A stretch of DNA of 64,000 nucleotides, from positions 2,604,001-2,668,000 of the forward strand of contig NZ_CP043839.1 of assembly GCF_032878955.1 (NCBI RefSeq), read 5' to 3'. Of this stretch, positions 44,865-53,523 are shown piece after piece. Position numbers and translations under genes: made by a program. Below the pieces are notes generated by a model. That model ran no database searches. It saw only the letters and a program-made list of their open reading frames with translations, and was not told the origin of the DNA. Origin of the DNA: Butyricimonas paravirosa. GTDB taxonomy: Bacteria > Bacteroidota > Bacteroidia > Bacteroidales > Marinifilaceae. Each line of letters begins with the position of its first letter. Position 1 is the stretch's first letter.

Positions 44865-45239
44865 TCAATCATTTCCAATTGGATCTATACCAATATTTTC
44901 AATCATCAGCACTACCGCTTTATTCTTTGCAATAGGCCTATGCATTACACCTTTAGGCACGCACACCCCCTCGTATTGTCCCAACTCAAAATTACCTTTT
45001 TCCGTTTCTAAAATAATACTACCCTCAATAACAAAAAACACCTCATCATCATGATCATGTTTATGCAAATGATACTCGCCCTCAAAGATACCTAACCTGA
45101 ACACGGAAGAATTCACGTTGCACAATGACTGGTTAAACCATTTATCCGTACAATTCTTTACGATTTCCGGGACATTAATCTTTTCAAGATAATCATACTT
45201 AACATCCATCTGCATTTTATAATTCAACTTTTTCTCCAT
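44865..45239 (-). CDS. Cupin-domain protein
   Basis: This 124-aa single-domain cupin has the metal-binding motif 1 as EYHLHKHDHDDEVFFVIEG (residues about 58-77; His, His, Glu ligands) and motif 2 with GVCVPKGVMHRPIA (His). The start at 45239 (MEKKLNYKMQM) is preferred over an ATG 27 bp upstream; both are possible. Similar small cupins bind metal and act on small acids or sugars. It stands alone between the S9 gene and a flavodoxin, and its function is unknown. Confidence 0.85.
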   Translation of the reverse strand: MEKKLNYKMQMDVKYDYLEKINVPEIVKNCTDKWFNQSLCNVNSSVFRLGIFEGEYHLHKHDHDDEVFFVIEGSIILETEKGNFELGQYEGVCVPKGVMHRPIAKNKAVVLMIENIGIDPIGND

Positions 45240-45353
45240 AATAAAATCATTATCAAAATTTACCAAATCACACGCTTAATCATGCAATACAAAATTATTA
45301 CTTTTTCCCAAATAAAACCCGGTTTCAACCACAAACACGCCCCTATACAAACT

Positions 45354-45386
45354 AGAAGTGGATCAAAAGACTTTTGACCCACCTCT
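45354..45386. terminator. Hairpin after the flavodoxin gene
   Basis: Arms 45354-45369 and 45371-45386 are complementary with two G-U type positions (core TCAAAAG/CTTTTGA). It is 37 bp past the flavodoxin stop. No long T run; terminator function is probable but not certain. Confidence 0.6.
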
Positions 45387-45422
45387 AATTTATAAATCTT
45401 ACAAACCTTTGACTTATAAATA

Positions 45423-46073
45423 TCATATTCTCTCGAACTCCGGTAACACCATATCCAGCCATTTACTTATCCGGGCATCGGTCTTTTCCGGTTCAAAATC
45501 TTCATCCAAAGGTAACCCCACAAACAAATCATCAATCACTGCTGTGGAATCCTCGTACACGTACCCATCTGTCGAAGTCTTTCCCACGAGAGTTCCGCCA
45601 AGCCCCGTCACCAATTCCGCCATATACCCCATACCATCCACGAAATTCTTCGGATAGGTCACGTGGTCACCCAAACCGACAAGTGCCACGAAACGATCTT
45701 TCAAAGAAATCTTACGCATTCCGGGAAAGAACTTCGCCCAACGATCCCGCTGTTCCCTCTCCCAGGTACTACGTCCCAAAGAAGAACATACCAGTATCAG
45801 ATTCTTGTAATCCAATAACTTACCCGCTTGAATATCATTCACGCAAAACATATCCACCTTATCCGCTCCGATCTTCTTCTTCAGCATCTTGGCAACCCGG
45901 TGAACACTTCCCCCAGCGGGAGAATAGAAAATCCCCAACCACTTCATCTCGCTTGTCCGCTCATCCAGCAGATAGCTCCCTTCCAGATCGGCCGTCAAAC
46001 GTAAAGGACTATCCTCCTCCACGCCCTTTTGATTCGAATCCGGTTTCTTTTGTTCAATCTTATTTTTATCCAT
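45423..46073 (-). CDS. Flavodoxin-like protein with N-terminal extension
   Basis: This protein of 216 aa carries FMN for low-potential electron transfer if the fold is intact. Long-chain flavodoxin signatures are clear: STWEREQRDRWAKFF near residue 103, VALVGLGDHVTYPKNFVDGMG near 130, and GYVYEDSTAVIDDLFVGLPLDEDFEPE near 167. The FMN phosphate loop, usually GSTTGNTE, reads YSPAGGSVHRVA here, so binding may differ. Residues 1-42 form a polar extension not found in usual flavodoxins and without a signal peptide. An inverted repeat lies 6 bp upstream of the start. Confidence 0.85.
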   Translation of the reverse strand: MDKNKIEQKKPDSNQKGVEEDSPLRLTADLEGSYLLDERTSEMKWLGIFYSPAGGSVHRVAKMLKKKIGADKVDMFCVNDIQAGKLLDYKNLILVCSSLGRSTWEREQRDRWAKFFPGMRKISLKDRFVALVGLGDHVTYPKNFVDGMGYMAELVTGLGGTLVGKTSTDGYVYEDSTAVIDDLFVGLPLDEDFEPEKTDARISKWLDMVLPEFERI

Positions 46074-46078
46074 AGAAA

Positions 46079-46123
46079 TATAGTTTATAGTGATTAAACC
46101 ATTATTATCAACTATAAACTATA
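46079..46123 (-). promoter_or_regulatory. Hairpin in the flavodoxin leader
   Basis: A perfect 13-bp A/T-rich inverted repeat (46079-46091 with 46111-46123, TATAGTTTATAGT) directly before the flavodoxin start and 30 bp after the preceding gene. It could be an operator or an RNA hairpin masking the ribosome site. Confidence 0.55.
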
Positions 46124-46152
46124 CGGTAAGAAAGACGAAAAGTTATAGAAGT

Positions 46153-46896
46153 CTATTTTTTATGCGTGGCAATCGCTAACAAAACTCCTAGGACAACCCC
46201 TAGCAAGGCTGCGAATAAAACCCGCATATCACCCGGCAACAAGAAAGTGATTGTGTGAGCCGGGAACCAGAAAAAAGGAATCGTCTTCTTGAAAACAAAA
46301 TTCCACTGTACCCGCCAATTCAAATTTGCCATGATTTCCCCCATCTTGATCGGGGTAAAGAAACCGGATAACGTCCCTCCATGACTCAGTATATGCGTAT
46401 CCGTGATCTTGTGCAATGTCATAAAAACAGGAGCGAAAATCGTGTTCTGCGCCACGGAAATACAGAAGGCCACGAACACCTTATCCCACGATAAACTCTC
46501 CCCCATCACGGTAACGGCATTTTCCATGCCCATCGTCTTCAGAAAGACCGGAACCCCGCTTGAAAAAATCGTCATTGCCATACTGATACCCATTCCCAGC
46601 ACACCCCACACGATAGCACGGGGCCAGATCCCGAAACCTTTCCGGTTATACACCCCGGCACTGATTCTCAATCCGATACATTCCCCTAGTGTTGACAAGA
46701 TTGCGAACTTCAAAAAGCTCATAATCATACCATGTTCGGCATTAAATGTTTTATAAAAAGAATACACGGCATCAGACACGAAGAAAGGCAACAGGCATAC
46801 GATTACACACCCGATAACAATAAAATCACTTTTTTTCATCACACATACTTTACCCGTTTCCCGGAAAACCACACCCTCCCGGGGAATTTTAAACAT
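46153..46896 (-). CDS. Integral membrane protein, Mpv17/PMP22-like
   Basis: This 247-aa protein has about four to five membrane helices (residues about 25-45, 55-75, 90-112, 140-160 and the last 25). The segment WNFVFKKTIPFFWFPAHTITFLLPGDMRVLFAA resembles the C-terminal W/P-rich signature of Mpv17/PMP22 proteins, and FGIWPRAIVWGVLGMG the internal one. The match is by eye and moderate. The start overlaps the stop of the gene before it (TAATG at 46896), pointing to coupled translation; a second ATG at 46839 directly before the first helix is also possible. Channel or stress function is only a guess. Confidence 0.5.
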   Translation of the reverse strand: MFKIPREGVVFRETGKVCVMKKSDFIVIGCVIVCLLPFFVSDAVYSFYKTFNAEHGMIMSFLKFAILSTLGECIGLRISAGVYNRKGFGIWPRAIVWGVLGMGISMAMTIFSSGVPVFLKTMGMENAVTVMGESLSWDKVFVAFCISVAQNTIFAPVFMTLHKITDTHILSHGGTLSGFFTPIKMGEIMANLNWRVQWNFVFKKTIPFFWFPAHTITFLLPGDMRVLFAALLGVVLGVLLAIATHKK

Positions 46897-47123
46897 TATT
46901 TTTCTGTACTCTCGCTCGACGCATCCGTGTTCCCGTCCTCCGGACCTTGGTTCAACCGGGCGTCCTTATTCACTTCCTCCTTGGGAGAGGAATAGAAGAA
47001 ATCAAATCCTTTTTTCCAACCGCTACTGATACGACCAAAACTTAGGAGTATTGCCAGCAGCAATACTCCTATTATGATGATCATCTTTCTCTCTTCCTTG
47101 CTATAATTTTTCCAAGCTCGCAT
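46896..47123 (-). CDS. Small single-pass membrane protein
   Basis: This 75-aa protein has one membrane helix at about residues 14-31 (MIIIIGVLLLAILLSFG) after a short basic N-terminus, then a polar acidic tail. It overlaps the next gene by the TAATG junction and starts 9 bp after the acyl-CoA synthetase stop, so the three are likely one operon. No family was recognised. Confidence 0.7.
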   Translation of the reverse strand: MRAWKNYSKEERKMIIIIGVLLLAILLSFGRISSGWKKGFDFFYSSPKEEVNKDARLNQGPEDGNTDASSESTEK

Positions 47124-47132
47124 GAGAAATTT

Positions 47133-49190
47133 CTATTTCTCGATACGGATACGAGCATCTACAGCCACCACGTTATCTTTATTTCCTAACAACGGGTTCA
47201 AGTCCATCTCGAAGATTTCCGGGGCAACCTTCACCAAAGCAGAGATTCTCATCACGGCCTCGGCAAACTTATCCTCGTTCACAGGTTCTTGTCCGCGAAC
47301 ACCTTGTATAATCTTGTAAGATTTCAACTCTTTAATCATGCCATGAGCCTCGTCTTTGGACATCGGGGCCAATCCGGCCTTCACGTCCTTCAACACCTCG
47401 ATAAAGATACCTCCCAACCCGCAAAGTACCATGTGACCGAACTTATCGTCCCGTTTAGCACCGATAAACACTTGCGTTCCGCTCAACTGTTGAGCCAGCA
47501 TGATTGCGTACGTATCCTTGATCTGCATCATCCGCTTGAACTCACGACGAACAGTCTCCTCGTCGCTCACGTTCAACACGACTCCACCAACATCCGATTT
47601 GTGGATCGGTCCGACAACTTTCATCACCAGCGGGAACCCGATTTCTTTTGCCATCTTAACAATCTCCTCCTCGTTATCAGAAACTCCCTCTTTAGCTCTC
47701 GCTACCCCGGCAGCATCCAACAAAGTATGAATCTCGTCCGGAGACAAATAACCGTTTTGCGCGTTATCCACCACCTCACGGATCTTCTTCACGTCCATAT
47801 CCGGCATTTCAAAATGTTCCGGTTGCGGGGCTGGAGTCTTGTAAATCTTGCACAAGGCATTTCCAAACAGCACCTCGTCCGGGAAATAAACACGGCCTTT
47901 AGACACGAACTCCGCAATCTCGTCCTTCACGATCTTGGAAGAAGGGAAAATCGGGAAAATCGGTTTCTTGCTAGTCTTCATCTTCTCGTCAAGTACCCTG
48001 TACACGTCGAACACGGGGAACAAACCGGGGCTACCGAAAATAACCGCCATCCCGTCAATATTGTCAAAGTCCTGATCACAAGCATCTAGAATATATCCTA
48101 ATTGTTCAGCCGTACCCGTTGCCAAAAAGTCGATCGGGTTACCCACGGATGACCCGGCAAACAATTTCGCCAACAACTCCTGCGCTTTCTCACCTTCAAT
48201 ATGCGGAACATCCATCCCTCCGTTAGAAAGAGCATCCGTCAACATAACGGCAGGTCCACCGGCATGAGTCACGACAGCCATGTTACGACCTTTCATTTCC
48301 GGATGCATGAAAATTCCGGCAACCGTCATCAACTCGTCACGTCCGTTACAACGCACAATACCCGCCTTGCGGAACAAAGCCTCTACGGCAACATCCGAAC
48401 TGGCTAAAGCTCCCGTGTGAGAAGAAGCAGCACGACTTCCGGCAGCAGAACCTCCTGACTTAACGGCAGCGATCCGGCATCCCTTGCGAATCAAAGAAGA
48501 TGCATGCTTCAACAACTTCTCCGGCTTCTCGATACTCTCCACGTATAATAATTTTACCCGGGAACTCGTCTTCGGATCGAACGACTCGTCCATGTATTCC
48601 AAAATCTCCTCTACACCTAATTGAGCTGAATTACCCACGGAATACATACTGTTGAATTTGATTCCTTTTTGCATTCCGGAGTCCATGATAAACAATGCCG
48701 TCGCACCAGAACCGGAAATCAAATCTACCCCTTGTGGGTTCAGTTCCGGAATCGGGCTTGTGAACACACCACTATAATGGTTTGTCAAAACACCGATACA
48801 GTTCGGTCCGATCAAAGATCCACCTACTGAATTAATCGTCTCCACAATTTGGCGCTCCAGCTTGGCTCCCTCCTCGTTTTCTTCATGGAATCCGGCAGAG
48901 AGAATAATAAATGCTTTCGTGTTCTTCTGTTTTGCAAGAACCTCCACGGTTGACGGACAGAATTTAGCAGCAATCGCTAAAATAGCACAATCCACCTCCG
49001 GAAGATCCTTCACGTCACGATACGCCTTGATTCCCTGCACTTCATCCATCTTCGGATTCACCACGTAAAGCGAACCTTTGAAATTTCCATCTTGCAAATT
49101 CCGTAACACGGTACCCCCGGGCTTGTGAATGTCGTCAGAACCACCCACAACCACAATGCTCTTTGGCTCAATTAATTGTTTTGCTATCAT
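47133..49190 (-). CDS. ADP-forming acetate/acyl-CoA synthetase
   Basis: This enzyme makes ATP from acyl-CoA and ADP, a step in fermentation to organic acids. The 685-aa chain fuses both subunits: CoA-binding domain at the N-terminus (VVVGGSDDIHKPGGTVLRNL near residue 14), succinyl-CoA ligase-like domains with NPKMDEVQGI and GPNCIGV, the phospho-His region SSHTGALASSD near 258, and a C-terminal ATP-grasp domain from about 465 (GFPLVMKVVGPIHKSDVGGVVLN). The start at 49190 is preferred to an upstream ATG at 49256, which lies inside a hairpin. Substrate range cannot be told from sequence. Confidence 0.92.
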   Translation of the reverse strand: MIAKQLIEPKSIVVVGGSDDIHKPGGTVLRNLQDGNFKGSLYVVNPKMDEVQGIKAYRDVKDLPEVDCAILAIAAKFCPSTVEVLAKQKNTKAFIILSAGFHEENEEGAKLERQIVETINSVGGSLIGPNCIGVLTNHYSGVFTSPIPELNPQGVDLISGSGATALFIMDSGMQKGIKFNSMYSVGNSAQLGVEEILEYMDESFDPKTSSRVKLLYVESIEKPEKLLKHASSLIRKGCRIAAVKSGGSAAGSRAASSHTGALASSDVAVEALFRKAGIVRCNGRDELMTVAGIFMHPEMKGRNMAVVTHAGGPAVMLTDALSNGGMDVPHIEGEKAQELLAKLFAGSSVGNPIDFLATGTAEQLGYILDACDQDFDNIDGMAVIFGSPGLFPVFDVYRVLDEKMKTSKKPIFPIFPSSKIVKDEIAEFVSKGRVYFPDEVLFGNALCKIYKTPAPQPEHFEMPDMDVKKIREVVDNAQNGYLSPDEIHTLLDAAGVARAKEGVSDNEEEIVKMAKEIGFPLVMKVVGPIHKSDVGGVVLNVSDEETVRREFKRMMQIKDTYAIMLAQQLSGTQVFIGAKRDDKFGHMVLCGLGGIFIEVLKDVKAGLAPMSKDEAHGMIKELKSYKIIQGVRGQEPVNEDKFAEAVMRISALVKVAPEIFEMDLNPLLGNKDNVVAVDARIRIEK

Positions 49191-49223
49191 ATATTTCGAT
49201 TTATTTTTAACTTCCTCTTTAAT

Positions 49224-49261
49224 TTCAAATGGATGATCGCTGTTACAATCATCCATTTGAA
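49224..49261. terminator. Hairpin between fbp and acyl-CoA synthetase genes
   Basis: A perfect 14-bp stem (49224-49237 with 49248-49261). T residues follow only on the + strand, but both flanking genes are on the - strand, so on that strand it acts as a stem without a T run. It probably marks the end of the fbp transcript or is a processing site. Confidence 0.6.
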
Positions 49262-49273
49262 GTTTTTTTGTTT

Positions 49274-50293
49274 CTATATATTATTGAAGAATGTCAGAAA
49301 CTCCTGTACTTTCTGTACCATCTTCTTCGAACCCGTGTATAACGGCACCCGCTGGTGGAGAGCCTCCGGCTTTATCTCCATGATTCGCTGCTCCCCGTCC
49401 GTGGCCAACCCTCCGGATTGTTCGGCGATAAACGCCATCGGGTTACACTCGTACAACAATCTCAATTTTCCTGTCGGGTGAGAACTCGTCTGCGGATATA
49501 AGAACACCCCACCTTTCAACATATTTCGGTGGAAATCGGCCACCAAAGACCCGATATAACGGGACGTGTACGGCCGGTTTGTAGCCTCATCTTTCTCCTG
49601 ACAATACTTGATGAATTTTTTCACACCTACGGGGAAATTCACGTAGTTACCCTCGTTAATAGAATATATCTTTCCGCTTTCCGGTGTTTGCATATTCGGG
49701 TGAGACAAACAGAACTCCCCGATAGAAGTATCCAGCGTGAAACCATTCACCCCGTTACCGGAAGTATACACTAACATGGTTGATGACCCGTAAATCACAT
49801 AACCGGCAGCCACCTGCTCTGTTCCGGGCTGGAAGAAATCGTCCATCACGAGCGGTTCCCCGATAGGAGAAATACGTTTATAAATAGAGAAGATCGTACC
49901 CACGGAAACATTCACGTCAATATTTGACGATCCATCCAGCGGGTCCATACAGATGATGTACTTCCCGTCCTTGCTTAATCCCTCCTCGAAAACCACGATG
50001 TCCTGATTCTCTTCGGTAGCTACCCCACAACACTCGCCACTCGCCCTCAACTCATCCATAAAAGTTTTGTCGGCATAGACATCCAACTTCTGTTGGTCCT
50101 CTCCTTGCACGTTGATTGAACCCACCTTTCCAAGTATATCTACCAAACCAGCTTTATTTACCTCCCGGTGAACTTTTTTAGCAGCGATACCTATATGGTG
50201 CAAAAGTCGTGAAAATTCTCCGGTAGCCCCGGGAATCTCGGCTTGCCGTTCAATAATAAATTGATTTAAAGTTGTAACTTTATGCATTATCAT
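49274..50293 (-). CDS. fbp: Fructose-1,6-bisphosphatase, class I
   Basis: This enzyme removes phosphate from fructose-1,6-bisphosphate in gluconeogenesis. The 339-aa chain has the class I signatures: GVATEENQDIVVF near residue 92, the metal-binding DPLDGSSNIDVNVSVGTIF near 120, and the substrate-binding PYTSRYIGSLVADFHRN near 243. The classical AMP-site N-terminal segment is present (LHHIGIAAKKVHREV). A second Met two codons on (50287) is an equally good start. It has its own promoter at 50317-50347. Confidence 0.96.
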   Translation of the reverse strand: MIMHKVTTLNQFIIERQAEIPGATGEFSRLLHHIGIAAKKVHREVNKAGLVDILGKVGSINVQGEDQQKLDVYADKTFMDELRASGECCGVATEENQDIVVFEEGLSKDGKYIICMDPLDGSSNIDVNVSVGTIFSIYKRISPIGEPLVMDDFFQPGTEQVAAGYVIYGSSTMLVYTSGNGVNGFTLDTSIGEFCLSHPNMQTPESGKIYSINEGNYVNFPVGVKKFIKYCQEKDEATNRPYTSRYIGSLVADFHRNMLKGGVFLYPQTSSHPTGKLRLLYECNPMAFIAEQSGGLATDGEQRIMEIKPEALHQRVPLYTGSKKMVQKVQEFLTFFNNI

Positions 50294-50316
50294 GGTTATG
50301 TGTTTTAATTTTTTTG

Positions 50317-50347
50317 CAAATATAGAGTTATAATCTTTAATTTAAAA
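50317..50347 (-). promoter_or_regulatory. Promoter of fbp
   Basis: TTTT-N19-TATATTTG on the - strand, 24 bp upstream of the start codon, with the same form and spacing as the rpsP and nrdJ promoters. The remaining gap up to 50564 shows no recognisable feature. Confidence 0.68.
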
Positions 50348-50564
50348 GGTTTGCGGGTTTTATTCCGTTTCTCCCTTTCAAATCCTTACGCGTATAGCCC
50401 GAATTCACGAAGAGGCCTGCAATCGATGACGAAACATCAATCTTCTCTCCGCCGTATACCCCTTATCACGAAGATAAAGCGTTTTCCATCAACATTATGA
50501 CGTATCCATATTGATACTCAAGTTCATCTTAAAGCATTACGTCAATCCATCATGAGAAGTTTCA

Positions 50565-52310
50565 TCAGTAGGCACGAACAGCACGAACTTTTGCCTGACT
50601 TATTTTAGTATATGGATATACCGTTTTCCCTATTTTATCAGGACCAATATAGTGCGTAGGTTCCCCTTCCTTCTCTGTAGAACTCCCATATAATTCAACA
50701 AGAGATATTAGATCTCCTAATTGCTCCTCAATTTTGACATTCAACATATCTTTATTAGCAACAACACACCTTATTTCGTTATATGCCGGAAAATACCATC
50801 CATCTCCCAAATCACGACAAGTTACAAATGCCGGGTAATTCTCCAATTTTTCACCATTCATTTTGATGAAATTTTCCAATGCAATCGTATTTGTTTTTCC
50901 ATTATTTTTATCACTCGCTCCCACCGATACCTTTTCTCCTTTGGCTCCACTTTCACACCAAGCCAACTCCCCTAACATCTTACTTGACACCATCCGTCCC
51001 CGATAGGCATTTATCCCTTTTACATCCGTCACGAAAGAAGATGTATTTTCATCATATCCCGTCACCTCTCCTACTGCAAAAATCACCCCATCTCCCCAAG
51101 CATCCCCAACTTTCGGTGCCACCAGAGACAACTCATCCAGATTATCACCCAGCAACTCCTTATCCTTAAAATAATAATCAAACTCATCTCCCGCCTCCGT
51201 GTAAAAACGAGCCTTGTTCAAACGCAATGTCTCGCCTTTCTTTTCCCTTGGGAACATAAATTCCATCTTATTATTTATCACAGGAATATTCAACTTCTCA
51301 TGGACTTTATTTTCAGAAGACAAATACAAATCCGCCCGATTCACGACCACCCCACTCGCAACATCCGTCAACGTTGCCACCACATTCTGCCCGTCTTCAA
51401 ACACAATATGAATGGGCGGTTCAGATTCATCCCAATCTTCAACCCGAGTACTGATCACCACGTCTTTATCACCCGCTCCCGGATATTGATTGATCAAAAT
51501 ATCACACTTATACACCTTCCCTTTTTCCAATGACATACCCGCTGCCGGCACCGAATACGACCTTTCTTTTCCACCTTGAACAAAACGAAACAAAACATCC
51601 CCACCTTTAACCCTCTGAGGCAAAACAATCACCATCGATTCATTTGCCGGTTGCACCTGTATATCATCAATAGCATCTCCCAACGTCAATTCACCCGTGG
51701 TCACGTCAAAATTCCCCTCCCGGACAACGTTTAAAACCTCAAGAGTCGTTATCTGTCCTAAATCAACCGTCTCTGGGGTATCTGTTCTAAAACAAAATTG
51801 TAACTTTACAAACTGGTGACTAAAACTCAATGAAATCGCATTATCACTTGCCCGATAACGCTCTTCCGATTTTACATACAAAAAATCAGACCTCAATAAA
51901 GCATCCCCCGTCACTTGTTCCCCTTCTACCATTACAGGTACTTTCAAAAGGTTCACGGGATTCCCTTCCATTCCTTTGCAACAAAACCCATATATGTTTA
52001 TCGGGTTATTCGGATAAATGTGCTTTTCCCCGTCCTCAAAATTTACATTCCCATCCGCATCGCTACTCATTTGATAAAAATCCTCACTTGCAGGTAATTT
52101 CACCCCTTCTTCATCTTGCTCCACGATATACAACTGCACTTTATTTCCACTACCCAACCCCACCCTAGATTCCGACAAATTAACTTGTTGTAACTCTTGC
52201 ACATTCCCTCTAAAACAAATTTCCTGCTCTCCCGATTCATCTGATTCGATTCGGGTACAACTTTGAAGCATACATAAACACACTACACTATACAACCAAA
52301 CCTCTTTCAT
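50565..52310 (-). CDS. Fimbrillin-family lipoprotein
   Basis: This 581-aa protein has signal peptide and lipobox LQSC (Cys near 18), then TRIESDESGEQEICFRG. Residues about 25-280 have the fimbrillin (Mfa/BF2867-like) pattern: KVQLYIVEQDEEG, IYPNNPINIYGFCCKG, ISLSFSHQFVKLQFCF, GMSLEKGKVYKCDILINQ. The C-terminal part has a second domain with DGWYFPAYNEIRCVV and ends KVRAVRAY, reminiscent of C-terminal domains of fimbrial tip or FISUMP-like proteins. It may be a tip or stalk subunit of a surface fimbria, but no other fimbrial gene lies next to it. Start at 52310 is chosen for the signal peptide. Confidence 0.75.
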   Translation of the reverse strand: MKEVWLYSVVCLCMLQSCTRIESDESGEQEICFRGNVQELQQVNLSESRVGLGSGNKVQLYIVEQDEEGVKLPASEDFYQMSSDADGNVNFEDGEKHIYPNNPINIYGFCCKGMEGNPVNLLKVPVMVEGEQVTGDALLRSDFLYVKSEERYRASDNAISLSFSHQFVKLQFCFRTDTPETVDLGQITTLEVLNVVREGNFDVTTGELTLGDAIDDIQVQPANESMVIVLPQRVKGGDVLFRFVQGGKERSYSVPAAGMSLEKGKVYKCDILINQYPGAGDKDVVISTRVEDWDESEPPIHIVFEDGQNVVATLTDVASGVVVNRADLYLSSENKVHEKLNIPVINNKMEFMFPREKKGETLRLNKARFYTEAGDEFDYYFKDKELLGDNLDELSLVAPKVGDAWGDGVIFAVGEVTGYDENTSSFVTDVKGINAYRGRMVSSKMLGELAWCESGAKGEKVSVGASDKNNGKTNTIALENFIKMNGEKLENYPAFVTCRDLGDGWYFPAYNEIRCVVANKDMLNVKIEEQLGDLISLVELYGSSTEKEGEPTHYIGPDKIGKTVYPYTKISQAKVRAVRAY

Positions 52311-52456
52311 AAACACATACATTTATGGTTAATAATTTCATTCGCCGATCACCAAAACCAGAATACTCACAAAAATACTAAAATAATACTAAATAGCAAT
52401 TTTTACAACAATATTAATTTCTAATAATTAAAATAGATTCATTCCACTTTTTTTCG

Positions 52457-52464
52457 TACATTTG
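52457..52464 (+). promoter_or_regulatory. -7 promoter element of the Rpn-type gene
   Basis: TACATTTG matches TAnnTTTG, 24 bp upstream of the start at 52489. No good -33 box lies 19 bp further upstream. An alternative ATG at 52462 would fall inside this element, which supports the later start. Confidence 0.55.
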
Positions 52465-52488
52465 TATAATACTATTAATACAAAAACC

Positions 52489-53433
52489 ATGTCAAGATAC
52501 AATCTCATCCGGTTCGACTGGGCCATGAAACGTTTATTACGCAACAAAGCAAATTTTGTCGTGTTAGAAGGATTTTTGAGCGAATTACTACAAGATAATA
52601 TCAAGATTCATCGGATCCTAGAAAGCGAAGGCAATAAAGAAGACGAGTCCGACAAATTCAACCGGGTTGACGTTTTGGCTGAAAACAACAAAAAGGAACT
52701 CATTATCATAGAAGTTCAAAACACCCGGGAACTATATTATTTTCAACGAATGCTATACGGTGTCTCCAAAGCCATCACAGAATACATTCATGAAGGTGAC
52801 CTTTACGCTGAAGTTCGAAAAGTCTATTCCATTAATATTGTATATTTCGATTTAGGACAGGGGAGTGATTATATCTACCGTGGAGTAACCGATTTCAGAG
52901 GAATTCATTCAGGTGATACCTTACGTCTTTCAACCAAGCAACGGAACACTTTCGTGAAAGAAAATGCCGGAGAAATCTTTCCGGAATATTACGTCCTCAG
53001 AGTTAATGAATTTGATGATCGGGCCAAAACGCCTCTTGACGAGTGGGTCCGTTTCTTGAAATCCGGCATTATAGATGAAAACACAACAGCCAAAGGCTTA
53101 CAAGCTGCAAGAGAACGCCTGCGCGTGTCAGACATGAGCGAACAGGAACGTCGTGCCTATGAACGCCACCTGGACAACATCAGAATCCAGTGGGATGTTC
53201 TTACCACCGCACACGGGGAAGGATGGGACGAGGGAAAAGCTGAAGGGAAAGCTGAAGGGAAAGCTGAAGGCAAGGCTGAAGGATTAGCCGAAGGAAGGGA
53301 AAAAGGCATTCAAGAAGGCATCGAACTAGAGAAGAAAGAAACCGCCAAAAAATTACTCGAAAAGGGTATTCCTCTTAAAACCATCATGACATGTACCGGA
53401 TTATCCTTAACGGAAATACAACAATTACAATAA
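52489..53433 (+). CDS. Rpn-family PD-(D/E)XK nuclease (former transposase-like)
   Basis: This 314-aa protein belongs to the Rpn/PD-(D/E)XK nuclease group that was once called putative transposase. The nuclease core is seen in residues about 10-130: VDVLAENNKKELIIIEVQNTREL, giving the D ... ExQ active-site pattern near residues 60-77. Residues about 249-268 are a tandem GKAE/GLAE repeat. The tail KKLLEKGIPLKTIMTCTGLSLTEIQQLQ is a helix-turn-helix-like motif typical of this family. Such proteins may recombine or defend DNA, or act in RecA-independent gene transfer. It lies between a fimbrillin and aspartate kinase, both apparently unrelated. Confidence 0.85.
   Translation: MSRYNLIRFDWAMKRLLRNKANFVVLEGFLSELLQDNIKIHRILESEGNKEDESDKFNRVDVLAENNKKELIIIEVQNTRELYYFQRMLYGVSKAITEYIHEGDLYAEVRKVYSINIVYFDLGQGSDYIYRGVTDFRGIHSGDTLRLSTKQRNTFVKENAGEIFPEYYVLRVNEFDDRAKTPLDEWVRFLKSGIIDENTTAKGLQAARERLRVSDMSEQERRAYERHLDNIRIQWDVLTTAHGEGWDEGKAEGKAEGKAEGKAEGLAEGREKGIQEGIELEKKETAKKLLEKGIPLKTIMTCTGLSLTEIQQLQ
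53233..53292 (+). repeat. 12-bp in-frame tandem repeat in the Rpn-type gene
   Basis: Four units of gggaaagctgaa (Gly-Lys-Ala-Glu) plus a fifth degenerate unit. Repeats 2 and 3 are identical, so the copy number can change by slippage without breaking the frame. Confidence 0.85.
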
Positions 53434-53463
53434 ACACGAAAAGACACATCTTCAACATCTTAT

Positions 53464-53494
53464 TTTGCATTTTACAATTTAAAATTTACTTTTG
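53464..53494 (+). promoter_or_regulatory. Promoter of aspartate kinase gene
   Basis: TTTG-N19-TACTTTTG is a full match to the Bacteroidota vegetative consensus and the best promoter seen in this window, 29 bp before the start codon. Confidence 0.8.
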
Positions 53495-53523
53495 TTTCGT
53501 GTTACTTTTTAATCGGAACCTAA

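Noticed and set aside
47289..48089. 266-codon + strand frame opposite the acyl-CoA synthetase gene
   Set aside because: It lies fully inside a well-supported gene on the other strand and its protein is rich in His, Leu and Arg without a domain; it is a shadow frame.
53233..53292. Short repeats as a CRISPR array
   Set aside because: The repeats are contiguous 12-bp units in frame within a gene, with no spacers.
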